Shown one piece after another: positions 17,867-27,063 of a stretch of DNA of 64,000 nucleotides. How positions within the stretch are numbered: the first letter of the stretch is position 1; each line of letters opens with the position of its first letter. The notes beneath the pieces were generated by a model. It did no database searches. It worked only from the letters and a program-made list of their open reading frames with translations, and was not told the origin of the DNA. Source of the stretch: Mycolicibacterium peregrinum (GTDB lineage: Bacteria; Actinomycetota; Actinomycetes; Mycobacteriales; Mycobacteriaceae); assembly GCF_001665785.1 (NCBI RefSeq), contig NZ_LZSO01000051.1:62001-126000 (forward strand), in the 5' to 3' direction. The translations under genes and the position numbers were made by a program.

Positions 17867-18742
17867 CTACTGAGGTCCGTTGGGCCACTTGAGCAATGAG
17901 CCCGCATCGACGCGGATGTGTTGGCCGGTGATGTACCGGCTGTCGTCGCTGGCGAGGAACACTCCGAGATTGGCCATGTCCTCCGGTTCGATGTACGGAA
18001 TCGGCATGGCCTGGAACAGGTTGAACAACGGCTCGGCATCTTCGCGGGTGGCTGTTTTGCCTGCAGCTTTGAGATCCGGACGGAACACCCCGTACATGCC
18101 CTCGTTCTGCAGCAGGTGGGTGTTGCAGTTGGTCGGATGGATCGCGTTGACCCGAATCATCCTCGACGCCAGGTGAAGACACATCTCGTTGACGTACTCG
18201 ATCACCATCCGCTTGCTCCAACCGTAACCAGCGCCACCCGGGCCCATGTCGGGACTGGTGGTGGTACCGCGGATCATGCCTGCGGTGGAACCGGTGACGA
18301 TGATCGACGCACCGTCGGGCAGATGCGGTATCGCCACCGCGACGGTGTTCATCACGCCCAGCAGATCAACGTCGGAGGCATCGACGAAACCCATCGGATC
18401 GGGATTGCCCATCGCCATCGGCAGGATCCCCGCATTGGCGACCACGATGTCGACCTTGCCGAGATCGGCGATACCCGCCTCGACCGCGTCGCGCAGCTCA
18501 TGGCGCTCGCGGACATCGGCGACCCGCGCGACGACACGTCGGCCGAGTTCCTTGATCGACCGCTCGGTCTCGGCGAGATCCTCGGGTGTGGCCAGCGGAT
18601 AGGGATTGGACGGGATGTCGCGGCAGATGTCGACGGCGATGATGTCGGCGCCCTCTCTGGCCATCGCGATTGCATGCGCCCGGCCCTGTCCGCGGGCTGC
18701 ACCGGTGATGAAAGCGACCTTGCCGTCGAGCTTTCCGGTCAT
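17867..18742 (-). CDS. Mycofactocin-type SDR family oxidoreductase
   Basis: A 291-residue SDR, starting at ATG 18742 behind AAAAGGAG. It has the mycofactocin-type features TGAARGQGRAHA, the insertion DICRDIPSNPYPLATPEDL, catalytic YGWSK, HPTNCNTHLL and a C-terminal HIRVDAGSLLKW. It is clearly paralogous to the protein at 13061-13936 and the same length. Placed between a P450 and the small membrane protein, it probably oxidises the alcohol formed by one of the operon's P450s. Confidence 0.93.
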   Translation of the reverse strand: MTGKLDGKVAFITGAARGQGRAHAIAMAREGADIIAVDICRDIPSNPYPLATPEDLAETERSIKELGRRVVARVADVRERHELRDAVEAGIADLGKVDIVVANAGILPMAMGNPDPMGFVDASDVDLLGVMNTVAVAIPHLPDGASIIVTGSTAGMIRGTTTSPDMGPGGAGYGWSKRMVIEYVNEMCLHLASRMIRVNAIHPTNCNTHLLQNEGMYGVFRPDLKAAGKTATREDAEPLFNLFQAMPIPYIEPEDMANLGVFLASDDSRYITGQHIRVDAGSLLKWPNGPQ

Positions 18743-18785
18743 GTGGTGCTCCTTTTCTCTGGCGAGTTTGCGTCGGCTCGCGGTG

Positions 18786-20054
18786 TCAGTGCAGCGGAGT
18801 GAAGGTGATGTGCAGCGTGCTGAGCCCACGCATGATGAAGGTCGGTTCGTAGGTGTAGTTGCGGTTGTCCGCCGGGCCGTGGTGCTCGGTGGAGATCGTG
18901 ATGTCACCCATCCGGTCGAGGATCCGGTTGAGCGAGATCCGGCCCTCCGCGCGGGCCAACGGGGCACCCGGGCAGGAGTGGACACCGCGGATGAACGCGA
19001 TCTGTTCGCGGACGTTGGCACGGTCCGTCCGGAAGGTGTTGGGTTCGGGGAACTTCCGTTCGTCGCGATTGCACGCTCCGGGAAGCACCATGACGGTGGT
19101 CCCGGCGGGGACCTCGACATCACCGATGCTGGTGTTCTTGCCCGCCATCCGGAAGTGCGATTTGACCGGACTTTCCAAGCGCAGCGTCTCCTCGAGGAAC
19201 GCCGGTATCTTGCTGCGGTCCCCGCGAAGCAGCTTCTCGAATCCCGGGTTGTCGCCGATGAACCGCACCGCCGAGCTCACCAGCTTTGTGGTGGTCTCCG
19301 TTCCCGCGGCGAACAGGAACGTCGACAGGTTCATCACGTCCTCGATCTCGGGCATCGAACCGTCTTCATATTTGGCCTGTGCCAGCCCGGTCAGAACGTC
19401 GTCGCGTGGCGTGCGCCTGCGGTCCTCTATGTAGGCGTAGAACTTCTCGTTCAGCCACTGCAGGGGGTTGTGCGTCGTCGGTGCCTCCTTGCCGAGTTCA
19501 CCGACCGTCTCCAGCGCGAACGCGGCCTTGAATTCCTCGTGATCCTCGGCCGGGACGCCCAGCAGATCGGCGATCACCAGCAGCGAGAACGGTTTCGCGT
19601 AGTCGGCCAGGAATTCGCAGCCGCCCTTGTCGATGAAGGTGTCGAGCTGCTCATCGGCCAGCCGCCACATGAAGTCCTCGTTCTCCTTGAGGCGCTTCGG
19701 CGTGATCAGCTTGTTCATCAGCCCGCGGGTGCGGGTGTGCACCGGCGGGTCCTGTGAGGTGATGTGCTCGGCCATCGGAACCGCGGCACGGTGCTGCTCG
19801 ATCAGGTCGGTGACATCGTCACTGTCCCCCGGCCCGAACGGCATCCCCGAGAACGGGCCCGCGACCGACACACAGGACGAGAACACCGGGTCCCGGTAGA
19901 CGGCCAACGCCTCGTCGTAGCCTGTCACCGCCAGGACGTTGAACGGGGTCGCCTGGGTGACAGGACACTTCGACCGCAGGTGGTCGAAGTAGGGGTACGG
20001 GTCGGGCACCAGTGATTCGTCGGTGAAGAAGTCCACCGTCTCGAAGTCGGTCAT
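18786..20054 (-). CDS. Cytochrome P450 (CYP150-like)
   Basis: A 422-residue P450 with the I-helix motif FAAGTETTTK and haem loop AFIRGVHSCPGAPLAR (Cys361); GCHSCPG-type loops with Pro after Cys are unusual among bacterial P450s. It is closely similar along its length to the P450 at 47671-48951 (shared LITPKRLKENED, RRxTPRDDVLTGLA-like segments, F/ILRGL near the C-terminus). I place it near the CYP150 family with low certainty. The ATG follows CAGGAGAG. No ferredoxin gene is adjacent. Confidence 0.95.
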   Translation of the reverse strand: MTDFETVDFFTDESLVPDPYPYFDHLRSKCPVTQATPFNVLAVTGYDEALAVYRDPVFSSCVSVAGPFSGMPFGPGDSDDVTDLIEQHRAAVPMAEHITSQDPPVHTRTRGLMNKLITPKRLKENEDFMWRLADEQLDTFIDKGGCEFLADYAKPFSLLVIADLLGVPAEDHEEFKAAFALETVGELGKEAPTTHNPLQWLNEKFYAYIEDRRRTPRDDVLTGLAQAKYEDGSMPEIEDVMNLSTFLFAAGTETTTKLVSSAVRFIGDNPGFEKLLRGDRSKIPAFLEETLRLESPVKSHFRMAGKNTSIGDVEVPAGTTVMVLPGACNRDERKFPEPNTFRTDRANVREQIAFIRGVHSCPGAPLARAEGRISLNRILDRMGDITISTEHHGPADNRNYTYEPTFIMRGLSTLHITFTPLH

Positions 20055-20083
20055 CTGAAGCTCTCCTGGTCACTCTTCCTTGC

Positions 20084-20143
20084 GCGAGCAGACGCATACG
20101 TACCCCGAAACGTGTTGTGTCGGGTACATATGCGTCTGCTCGC
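20084..20143. repeat. Long intergenic hairpin with GCGTCTGC arms
   Basis: A 22-nt left arm (20084-20105) pairs with 20122-20143 with one G-T position, leaving a 16-base loop. The arms begin GCGAGCAGACGCATA. It sits between the stop of one P450 gene (20152) and the start of the next (20054). A related core, CAGACGCG, is in the hairpin at 31316-31365. It may terminate or attenuate transcription or protect upstream mRNA. Confidence 0.75.
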
Positions 20144-20151
20144 CGGGGTGG

Positions 20152-21372
20152 TCATCGGGCGGCCGCATCGAACAGGACCGGCAACGAGGTCGGCGAGCGG
20201 AAGATCTGCCCGCGGATGTGCGGGTCGCCGCCGTCCGGGTCCAGCCGTAGGTTGGACAACCGGTCCAGCAGAAGAGTGATGGCGGTGCGCATTTCGAGTC
20301 GTGCCAGGTGCATGCCCAGACACACGTGCACACCGTGGCCCCACCCGAGGTTCCCTTTGGCGGTGCGGAAGATGTCGAACTTGTCGGGATCTTCCCACCG
20401 GTCTTCCTGTCGATTCGCCGATCCGAGCATCGGCATCACCGAACAGCCTTCGGGGATGTGCACCCCGCCGAGCTCGGTGTCGCAGGTGGCGGTCCGGGTG
20501 ATGGTCAACAGCGGCGGATTCCAGCGCACCGCCTCCTCGATGGCCTGTGGCAGCAGTGATCTGTCAGCCCGGATCGCGGCCAGCTGCGTTGGGTCCGAGA
20601 GCAACCCGAACAGCAGGTTGCCCAGTGACCGGTACGTCGTCTCCACTCCGGCAGGCAACAGCAGCCGGAGAAAGGAGAAGATCTCTTCATCGGTGAGCTT
20701 CTCGCCGTCGATCTCGGCCTCGGCGAGAAGGCTGATCATGTCGTCCTTCGGCTCGGCCCGACGGGCTTGCAGGATCGGGGCGAAGTACTCGCACAGCGCG
20801 GCCGAAGCCGCCAGACCGCGCTCGGGATTCAGGATCCAACTCAGCAGCGAGATGGACCAACGCTGAAACTGGGGATAGTCCGCTTCCGGCAATCCCAACA
20901 ATCCCGCGATGATCCGGCTCGGATAGTCGAAGGTGAATTCCTTGACCAGGTCGGCCCTGCCCTTGTCCGCGAACTTGTCGATGAGTTCGTTGCCGACCCG
21001 GCCGACCAACTCGTCTTCCCAACGCGTCAAGGCCTTCTGCGAGAACGCCTTCGATACCAGCGAACGCAGCCGGCCGTGCACCGGTTCATCCATGCCCAGC
21101 ATCACGCGCTCGCCGAGCACCGGACCGAACGCTGCGATGACACCCGACGACGAGAACGTCAGGTTGTCGCGCAGCATCTGCTGGGCGTCCTCGTAGCGAT
21201 ACACGATGAACACGGGCTTACCCGCTTCTCCCGGCATCGCGGACATGTCGATCCGCTGGATCGGTTCCTCGCGGCGAAGCCTGGCGAGCTCCGGGAATGG
21301 ATCCCGGACATCTCCCGAGACGGCGTCGTCGAACGAGCCGAAGTCCTCCAGGTCGTCAAATAGCTGCGACAA
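20152..21372 (-). CDS. Cytochrome P450
   Basis: A 406-residue P450. The start is TTG at 21372, nine bases after AGGAGG and 12 bases after the aldehyde dehydrogenase stop. The I-helix has PAGVETTYR with Glu in place of the usual Asp beside the Thr, and the haem loop is LGWGHGVHVCLGMHLAR (Cys351). It is not close to the neighbouring P450 at 18786, so two different oxidations are likely in this operon. The hairpin at 20084-20143 follows its stop. Confidence 0.95.
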   Translation of the reverse strand: MSQLFDDLEDFGSFDDAVSGDVRDPFPELARLRREEPIQRIDMSAMPGEAGKPVFIVYRYEDAQQMLRDNLTFSSSGVIAAFGPVLGERVMLGMDEPVHGRLRSLVSKAFSQKALTRWEDELVGRVGNELIDKFADKGRADLVKEFTFDYPSRIIAGLLGLPEADYPQFQRWSISLLSWILNPERGLAASAALCEYFAPILQARRAEPKDDMISLLAEAEIDGEKLTDEEIFSFLRLLLPAGVETTYRSLGNLLFGLLSDPTQLAAIRADRSLLPQAIEEAVRWNPPLLTITRTATCDTELGGVHIPEGCSVMPMLGSANRQEDRWEDPDKFDIFRTAKGNLGWGHGVHVCLGMHLARLEMRTAITLLLDRLSNLRLDPDGGDPHIRGQIFRSPTSLPVLFDAAAR

Positions 21373-21384
21373 AGCTGTCTCCTC

Positions 21385-22872
21385 CTAGCCGGCCGGGTAG
21401 GCGACGGACTTGATCTCGGTGTACTGCTCGAATCCGGCGATGCCGTTCTGGCGTCCGACTCCGCTGTTCTTGTAACCGCCGAACGGGGTGTCCGCGCCGT
21501 AACCTGCGGTGCCGTTGAGCCCGATGAACCCGGCGCGCAGCCGGCGCGCGACGGCAAGCGACCGCTCCAGCGAGCCCGACATGACGTTGCCTGCGAGCCC
21601 GTACGGGCTGTCGTTGGCGATCCGGACGGCGTCATCCTCGTCCTCGTACGGGATGACGACGAGAACCGGTCCGAAGATCTCCTCCTGCGCGATGGTCATC
21701 GAGTTGTCGACATCGGTGAAAAGGGTTGGGCTGACCCAGAAACCCTTTGCATAAAGACCGAGAGCCGCCGGCGCCTGCGTACTGCCGACGAGCATCGTGG
21801 CACCTTCATCGACGCCCTTCGCGATGTAGCCGAGGATGCGGGCTTGCTGTTTGGCTGAAATGACCGGGCCGCAGAGGGTTCCGGGATCCTGCGGATCGCC
21901 TGGGGTGATGTTCTCGTAGATCGCCTTCAGGATCGCCACGCCTTCGTCGTAACGGGAGCGCGGCAACAGCATTCGGGTGGGAGCTGCGCAGCCCTGCCCG
22001 GCGTGTAGCAACGGGCCGATACCGATCAAACATGCGGAGTTGAACGCTGTGTCATCCAAATCTTCCAGCACGATCGTCGCCGACTTGCCACCCAGTTCGA
22101 GGAACAGCCGCTTCATCGTCGCGGCACCTTTTTCCATGATTCGCCTACCCACGGCCGTGGAGCCGGTGAACGAGATCATGTCGACCTTGGGTGACAGGGT
22201 GAGTTCTTCGCCGACGAGGTGGTCCGATGCCGTCACGACATTCACCACACCCGCTGGGATGTCGGTGTTCTCGGCGATGAGGCGGCCGAGCCGCGTGGCA
22301 TTGAACGGCGTATCGGGCGCAGGCTTGAGCACCACGGTGTTACCGGTCGCGAGCGCCTGCCCCAGCTTGTTGACGGCGACCTCGAACGGGAAGTTCCACG
22401 GCACGATGGCACCGACCACGCCGACCGGCTCATGCCACACCTTGCGGGTGGTGTTCACCCCGGTGACGGAGACGACGGTATCGCCCAGATCGGTTTCCCA
22501 CGGAAAGGTGTCGATCAGCCGGGCCGGGTATCTGAGCCCGTCGGCGAACGGAGCGTCGAGTTGGGGACCGTGTGTCACGGCGCGCGGCGCACCGACTTCG
22601 GCGATGAGTTCCTCGCGCAGCTCCTCCAGTTCGCCTTCGATCGCCTCGTGCAGTTCTTCAAGGCACCGCTTGCGGAGTTGATGGTCGGTCGACCAGTCGG
22701 TCTCGTCGAACGACCGGCGGGCCGCATCGATGGCCCGGTTCATGTCGGCCTTCGACGCGTCCGAGACCTCGCCGAGCGCATCTTCATTCGCCGGATTGAT
22801 GTTGGCGAAGGCTCCTGCCTCACCCTCGACGAGCTTGCCGTCGATCAACATCCTCGCTTCGAAGTCAGTCAT
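21385..22872 (-). CDS. NAD(P)-dependent aldehyde dehydrogenase
   Basis: A 495-residue aldehyde dehydrogenase with catalytic Cys in HAGQGCAAPTR, Glu in FLELGGKSATIV and the FTGSTAVGRR cofactor motif. Its ATG (22872), behind GGGAGGG, overlaps the SDR stop by eight bases. It is related to the enzyme at 10576-12054 but clearly distinct. In the operon it could convert an aldehyde produced by the SDR or P450s into the acid. Confidence 0.95.
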   Translation of the reverse strand: MTDFEARMLIDGKLVEGEAGAFANINPANEDALGEVSDASKADMNRAIDAARRSFDETDWSTDHQLRKRCLEELHEAIEGELEELREELIAEVGAPRAVTHGPQLDAPFADGLRYPARLIDTFPWETDLGDTVVSVTGVNTTRKVWHEPVGVVGAIVPWNFPFEVAVNKLGQALATGNTVVLKPAPDTPFNATRLGRLIAENTDIPAGVVNVVTASDHLVGEELTLSPKVDMISFTGSTAVGRRIMEKGAATMKRLFLELGGKSATIVLEDLDDTAFNSACLIGIGPLLHAGQGCAAPTRMLLPRSRYDEGVAILKAIYENITPGDPQDPGTLCGPVISAKQQARILGYIAKGVDEGATMLVGSTQAPAALGLYAKGFWVSPTLFTDVDNSMTIAQEEIFGPVLVVIPYEDEDDAVRIANDSPYGLAGNVMSGSLERSLAVARRLRAGFIGLNGTAGYGADTPFGGYKNSGVGRQNGIAGFEQYTEIKSVAYPAG

Positions 22873-23755
22873 GGCCTGCGCCCTCCCCTCGCAATGCGCC
22901 GAACCGTGGGATGCCCATCATCAGCCTGGTCATCTGGTGCGAGGCCGCCGTGGGCAGTAAGCGGTTGGCGATCAACAACATTCGTGCGTCCGGGCCGACA
23001 GCGGTCTTGACGAAGGGTTTCGGGCTGCCGAGGGCCTTGGCCAGACCCGCGGCGAATTTCTCGGGCGGCCGGGCCGCGCGCGTCATCATGGCCCGCCCCC
23101 GCTTGTCCATCGTGCGGTGGTGGCGGGCATAGGGCCCGTCGAGGTCGCGGACGTCCGTCGTACCCGCGTCGGTGATGATCTCCGTGTCGTAGGTACCGGT
23201 GACCAGAATCGTGACGCCGATCCCGAACGGCCCGACTTCCCCGGCCATCGACTCCCCCCACCGTTCCAGCGCTCCCTTGACCGCCGAATATGGTGCGGTG
23301 GCCGGCATTCCACGAACCCCGGCAGCGCTGGAGATCAGCACGATGCGGCCCCGTCCGGCGTCTCGCATCGACGGGAGCAGCGCCTTGGTGAGCGCCACCG
23401 GGCCGAAGACGTTGGTCGCGAACATGCGCTCCCACACATCCGGGGGTGTCTCCTCGACCATTCCCGCCGCCGAGATCCCGGCGTTGTGAACCACCGCATG
23501 CGGAGCGCCGACGGTTTCGGTGATGTCCTTGGCCGCCGCGGCGATCGAAGCGGCGTCGGTGAGGTCGAGCTGGATGCCGATCAGCCGGCTGTCGTCGTCG
23601 CCCGCTCCCGTCGCCTCCCGCAGCAGTGTCATTCCGCGATCCGGTGAGCGCATCGCAGCCACTACGCGCCACCCCTCGCGATAAAGGTGCGTGGCCGAAG
23701 CGAAGCCGAGCCCACGGGACGCACCCGTGATGAGGACGGTCCGATTCTCAGCCAT
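22865..23755 (-). CDS. SDR family oxidoreductase
   Basis: A 296-residue SDR with TGASRGLG near the N-terminus, NAGISAAG, and the catalytic SSAAGVRGMPATAPYSAVK. A C-terminal extension with RLLPTAASHQM resembles SDRs that act on lipophilic alcohols or ketones. The start is ATG 23755, behind GGGGAA, overlapping the AveC-family stop by eight bases; longer frames upstream lie inside that gene. The tight overlaps on both sides show it is part of one transcript. Confidence 0.92.
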   Translation of the reverse strand: MAENRTVLITGASRGLGFASATHLYREGWRVVAAMRSPDRGMTLLREATGAGDDDSRLIGIQLDLTDAASIAAAAKDITETVGAPHAVVHNAGISAAGMVEETPPDVWERMFATNVFGPVALTKALLPSMRDAGRGRIVLISSAAGVRGMPATAPYSAVKGALERWGESMAGEVGPFGIGVTILVTGTYDTEIITDAGTTDVRDLDGPYARHHRTMDKRGRAMMTRAARPPEKFAAGLAKALGSPKPFVKTAVGPDARMLLIANRLLPTAASHQMTRLMMGIPRFGALRGEGAGHD

Positions 23756-24878
23756 GCTGGTTCCCCGTTGCGCACCGATCGCTCTTTGAACCCAGCTCGA
23801 CGTCGGGATTGCGGGACGGTCCCTGCTGCCAGGTGGACCACTTGCCCACCGAGTACGGCCCCTCGGCACCGTTCGCCCGGTAGTACCCCTGGGGGTCATA
23901 GATCTTGGCCTCGGGATATGGCCACGGGCAGGCGACCGAGGTGGCGAGCCCGCTGGCCTTGATCGCCCAGAACCAGCCGCCGTAGGCGAAGTACGACACG
24001 TTGATGATCGCGAACATCACCAGGAACGTGCCGAGTACGGGCTTCGTCGGGAAGAGCCTCGCCTTCGCGGCGAGCTTCTCGGCCACCGACTTTCCCGTGT
24101 CGTCGCGATAAACGAGGATGGCCGCCGGGATCATCACGAACGTCACCGAGAGCGATTCCCAGATGAGTGGGAACTGGAAGGTGCTGCCGGGGAACAACGT
24201 TCCGAACGGAATCGCCTGCGAGTAGATGTAGAGTCCGGTCCGCACCAGGCTGACTTCCAGTATGGCGTCGAAGATGAACCCGATCACCAGCACCAGGGCG
24301 CCCAGGCTGACCAGCGGGTGTCGGGTGACGAACCCTTCAGGACCGCGCTTGGCCTGCAGCTTGCGAAGAATCGAGATCGCCGGGAAGTACGGCCCGAAGT
24401 AGAACAATACGTAGCCGAACACGATGAACGGTTCCACCGTCGGCGACATCATGATCAGGTACCAGTTCTCTGGCCAGTGCAGCAGCATCGGGTTGTACAC
24501 CGCGTACGGCGACCAGTTCATGATCGGGTCCTGCCAGACGATCAGCGTCGTGCACAGGACCATCAGCAGCACCGGACTGCCGGGGTTTTTCCGCCAGCCG
24601 ACAATGAACATGACGGTGAACGCCACGACGATGATCACGGCACCCACCTGCGGGATGATCTGCCAGTGGTCGAACGCGGTCAGGAACGCGACGGGACGTG
24701 GCCGCCCCTCGACGTTCGGGTTGGCCACCCGCGGGTCGACGTCCGTCCGCCCGACCGCGACGAACAGGCCGAGAAAGCCGAGCCAGGCGAGCAGCGCCAC
24801 CATCCGGCCCCAGTTCGGCCCTTTGCGCGGCGGCGGCTTGACCTGTGTGTCAGGCGGTAGGGATTCCCTGGTAGTCAT
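23748..24878 (-). CDS. AveC-family (spirocyclase-like) membrane protein, copy 2
   Basis: A 376-residue membrane protein with about seven hydrophobic segments and a soluble C-terminal tail. The ATG at 24878 lies one base after the stop of the binding-protein gene. It belongs to the same family as 16941-17720 and shares W-x-x-P-x-x-(N/D)-W and F-D-A-I-x-E-x-S segments; it carries extra N- and C-terminal parts. AveC itself acts in avermectin spiroketal formation; here the neighbours are oxidative enzymes, so a catalytic role on a hydrophobic substrate in the membrane is a guess. Confidence 0.75.
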   Translation of the reverse strand: MTTRESLPPDTQVKPPPRKGPNWGRMVALLAWLGFLGLFVAVGRTDVDPRVANPNVEGRPRPVAFLTAFDHWQIIPQVGAVIIVVAFTVMFIVGWRKNPGSPVLLMVLCTTLIVWQDPIMNWSPYAVYNPMLLHWPENWYLIMMSPTVEPFIVFGYVLFYFGPYFPAISILRKLQAKRGPEGFVTRHPLVSLGALVLVIGFIFDAILEVSLVRTGLYIYSQAIPFGTLFPGSTFQFPLIWESLSVTFVMIPAAILVYRDDTGKSVAEKLAAKARLFPTKPVLGTFLVMFAIINVSYFAYGGWFWAIKASGLATSVACPWPYPEAKIYDPQGYYRANGAEGPYSVGKWSTWQQGPSRNPDVELGSKSDRCATGNQHG

Positions 24879-24879
24879 G

Positions 24880-25995
24880 TCATTCCGCCCCGAACCGGTC
24901 GACGAGGTGCGAGTTGACGCCGTCGGCATCGAGGGTCCGCGCGACCAGATATCCCGGCCCCATCCATGCGCGTCGCGTCCACTTTCCCAAGGACACCCGG
25001 GTTCCCGGCGCGCCGGACGCGGCGGGCATCATCTTCACGCGTTCGAGCGCTTCTTTGACCCCGCGCGGGCTCAACGGATGCGCGTCGGTGAAGGCGCGCA
25101 CCAGCGTGGCAGCTACATCGTGGTTGACCACCGACACGCAGTACTCGGGGCGACTCCCGTTGTACCGCTTCGCATACCGGTCCAGCCAGGCCTGCCCGAC
25201 GGCATTTCCCTCGTCGTACTGATCGACCCCGACCCAACCCAGAAACGCGTTCCACATGACCGGGTTGACCCATGCGTTCTGGAACGCGGTGGTGGTGAAG
25301 CGCGGGGGGTCCCAGTTGACGGCTTCAAGTGCGGGGTTGATGAAGACAACACCGAAGCCGAAACCGAGGTGCACGATCGCCTCGGCCTTCGCCTCGTGCA
25401 GCGTGCTCACCGCGGCGTTGATGTCCTGGGCGGTCTGTGCGATCGCGGCTTCGGCGACAATCCGAATACCCTTGCGGGCACATGCAGTTCGTAGATTCTT
25501 CAGATAGCTGTCACCGATGAGGTTCTGCTCGACCAGGACGCCGATCTCGGTCAGGCCCCGCTTCGAGACCAGATCCGCCAGGAAGATCGGCTCGTCGGTC
25601 ATCGATCCCTGAGGGAAGGCGAATGTCCACTCACCGAGCCAGTCGTCGGTTCCCGTAACGCTGATCGTCGGCACCTTGAAGCGCTCCTCGATCGCTTCCC
25701 GCAGCGGCACGCAGTTGTCGGTGATGTTCGGCCCGAACACCACCAGGCAACCCTCGTCGACCAGCTCGCCGTAGGCGTCGATGACTGCCTTGACCGACCC
25801 TTTCGGCAGCCCCTCCACCTCGCGGTAGATCATCTGCACCGGGCGATCCATCAGCCCCTGCTCAACTGCCTCCTCGAACACCAGCTCAAACGTCTGGGTG
25901 AACGAGGCCATCAGTTCTTCCGGGAAACCCGGCGGCAACGTGAAATCCATCAAATAGCCGACTTTGATGGGCTGCGCAGTGCTCTCGTACGACAT
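24880..25995 (-). CDS. Periplasmic-binding-protein-like ligand-binding protein (LivJ type) without signal peptide
   Basis: A 371-residue protein with the two-lobed fold of branched-chain amino-acid/amide binding proteins (KVGYLMDFTLPPGF at the start, FGPNITDN, GVLVEQNLIGDSYLKN, TTTAFQNAW). It has no signal peptide or lipobox, and no ABC permease or ATPase gene is nearby. It is the first gene of the ten-gene minus run, 45 bases after the shared operator. It may act in the cytoplasm as a ligand sensor or carrier for the pathway. The start is ATG behind GGAGG. Confidence 0.8.
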   Translation of the reverse strand: MSYESTAQPIKVGYLMDFTLPPGFPEELMASFTQTFELVFEEAVEQGLMDRPVQMIYREVEGLPKGSVKAVIDAYGELVDEGCLVVFGPNITDNCVPLREAIEERFKVPTISVTGTDDWLGEWTFAFPQGSMTDEPIFLADLVSKRGLTEIGVLVEQNLIGDSYLKNLRTACARKGIRIVAEAAIAQTAQDINAAVSTLHEAKAEAIVHLGFGFGVVFINPALEAVNWDPPRFTTTAFQNAWVNPVMWNAFLGWVGVDQYDEGNAVGQAWLDRYAKRYNGSRPEYCVSVVNHDVAATLVRAFTDAHPLSPRGVKEALERVKMMPAASGAPGTRVSLGKWTRRAWMGPGYLVARTLDADGVNSHLVDRFGAE

Positions 25996-26039
25996 CTGAC
26001 CTCCATGTTTCGGCGCTCATCGCGACGGCGCCGTGGGCA

Positions 26040-26055
26040 GACCTAATATTTGTTC
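26040..26055. promoter_or_regulatory. Candidate operator 1, GAMCARATATYTGKTC type
   Basis: GACCTAATATTTGTTC, 45 bases upstream of the binding-protein gene that opens the AveC operon. It agrees at 14 of 16 bases with the site at 28780-28795, and six of its eight base pairs are symmetric. It is one of four copies in 4 kb. Confidence 0.65.
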
Positions 26056-26082
26056 AGACACTAACGGCGGCCGGACACACCG

Positions 26083-26931
26083 TCAATCACCAGATGTGGA
26101 TCCGCCCAGGTAGACGTCGATCAACTCGTGCAGACCGCGGCCTACCGCAATGTCATCGGTGAGCGGTCCCGCGATCGCCACCCTGGCCGCCACCGCGACC
26201 GGCAGGCCTTCGGCAATGAGCCGTCCCGCCGCGATCAACACGCGGGTTGATGCGACCTCACGCAGGCCGCCGGTCTCCAGGCGCCGGATGGCCTGGCCGA
26301 ACCGCACCAGCTCGACAGCCGTGGCATGATCCACGCCCGCTTCGTGGGCGATGATCCCCTCTTCGACATCGGGATCCGGAAAACCGAACTCGATGGCCAC
26401 CATCCGCTGACGCGTCGAGTCCTTGAGGTCTTTGAGCACACTCTGGTAGCCCGGGTTGTAGGACATGACCAGACCGAATCCCGGTGCCGCATCGAGCGTG
26501 ATGCCGAGACGTTCGATGGGCAGCTGGCGCCGGTAGTCGGACAGGGGGTGCAACACCACCGTGGTGTCCTGCCGGGCTTCGACCACCTCGTCCAGGTAGC
26601 AGATCGCACCTTCCCGCACGGCGCGGGTCAGCGGCCCGTCCACCCACACCGTCTCGTCGCCGCGTAGTAGATACCGACCCACGAGGTCGGCGGTGGTGAG
26701 GTCGTCGTGGCAGGAGACGGTGATCAGTGGGCGCCCGAGATCGTGAGCCATCGCCTCGACGAAGCGCGTCTTACCGCACCCCGTCGGCCCCTTCAAGACC
26801 AGCGAAAGGCCCTGGCGGTAGGCCGCCTTGAACACGATCTCCTCGTTGCCGACCTGGCGGTAATAGGGACGTGCAGTCAGAGCCTGCGAGCTGGCGCCGT
26901 TCTGGTGAGCGAGTCCGGACTCGTTGGCCAT
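26083..26931 (-). CDS. MoxR-type AAA+ ATPase, NorQ/CbbQ-like
   Basis: A 282-residue AAA+ ATPase of the MoxR class, NorQ/CbbQ branch. Walker A is GPTGCGKT (48-55) and Walker B is CYLDEV (111-116). The start is ATG 26931 behind AAAGGTG; a longer frame from 27018 would run over the operator. NorQ/CbbQ proteins work with a VWA-domain partner to activate or insert metal into oxidoreductases or Rubisco. The partner here is the next gene upstream, 27064-28758. No nitric oxide reductase or Rubisco gene is in the window. Confidence 0.9.
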   Translation of the reverse strand: MANESGLAHQNGASSQALTARPYYRQVGNEEIVFKAAYRQGLSLVLKGPTGCGKTRFVEAMAHDLGRPLITVSCHDDLTTADLVGRYLLRGDETVWVDGPLTRAVREGAICYLDEVVEARQDTTVVLHPLSDYRRQLPIERLGITLDAAPGFGLVMSYNPGYQSVLKDLKDSTRQRMVAIEFGFPDPDVEEGIIAHEAGVDHATAVELVRFGQAIRRLETGGLREVASTRVLIAAGRLIAEGLPVAVAARVAIAGPLTDDIAVGRGLHELIDVYLGGSTSGD

Positions 26932-26986
26932 CAACACACCTTTCGCCGTAGCCGCAACGCTGCGGTACGGAAGTGAGCCTAACGCG

Positions 26987-27002
26987 GAACAGATGTTTGT
27001 TT
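26987..27002. promoter_or_regulatory. Candidate operator 2, GAMCARATATYTGKTC type
   Basis: GAACAGATGTTTGTTT lies 55 bases upstream of the NorQ-like start, in the gap after the NorD-like gene. It matches 14 of 16 consensus positions. Its presence suggests the ATPase gene has its own promoter in addition to read-through. Confidence 0.5.
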
Positions 27003-27063
27003 CAACCATTCTGCACAACGGAGCCCCACATATCCGGCCCCAATGACATTCTGGGACTTGCCA

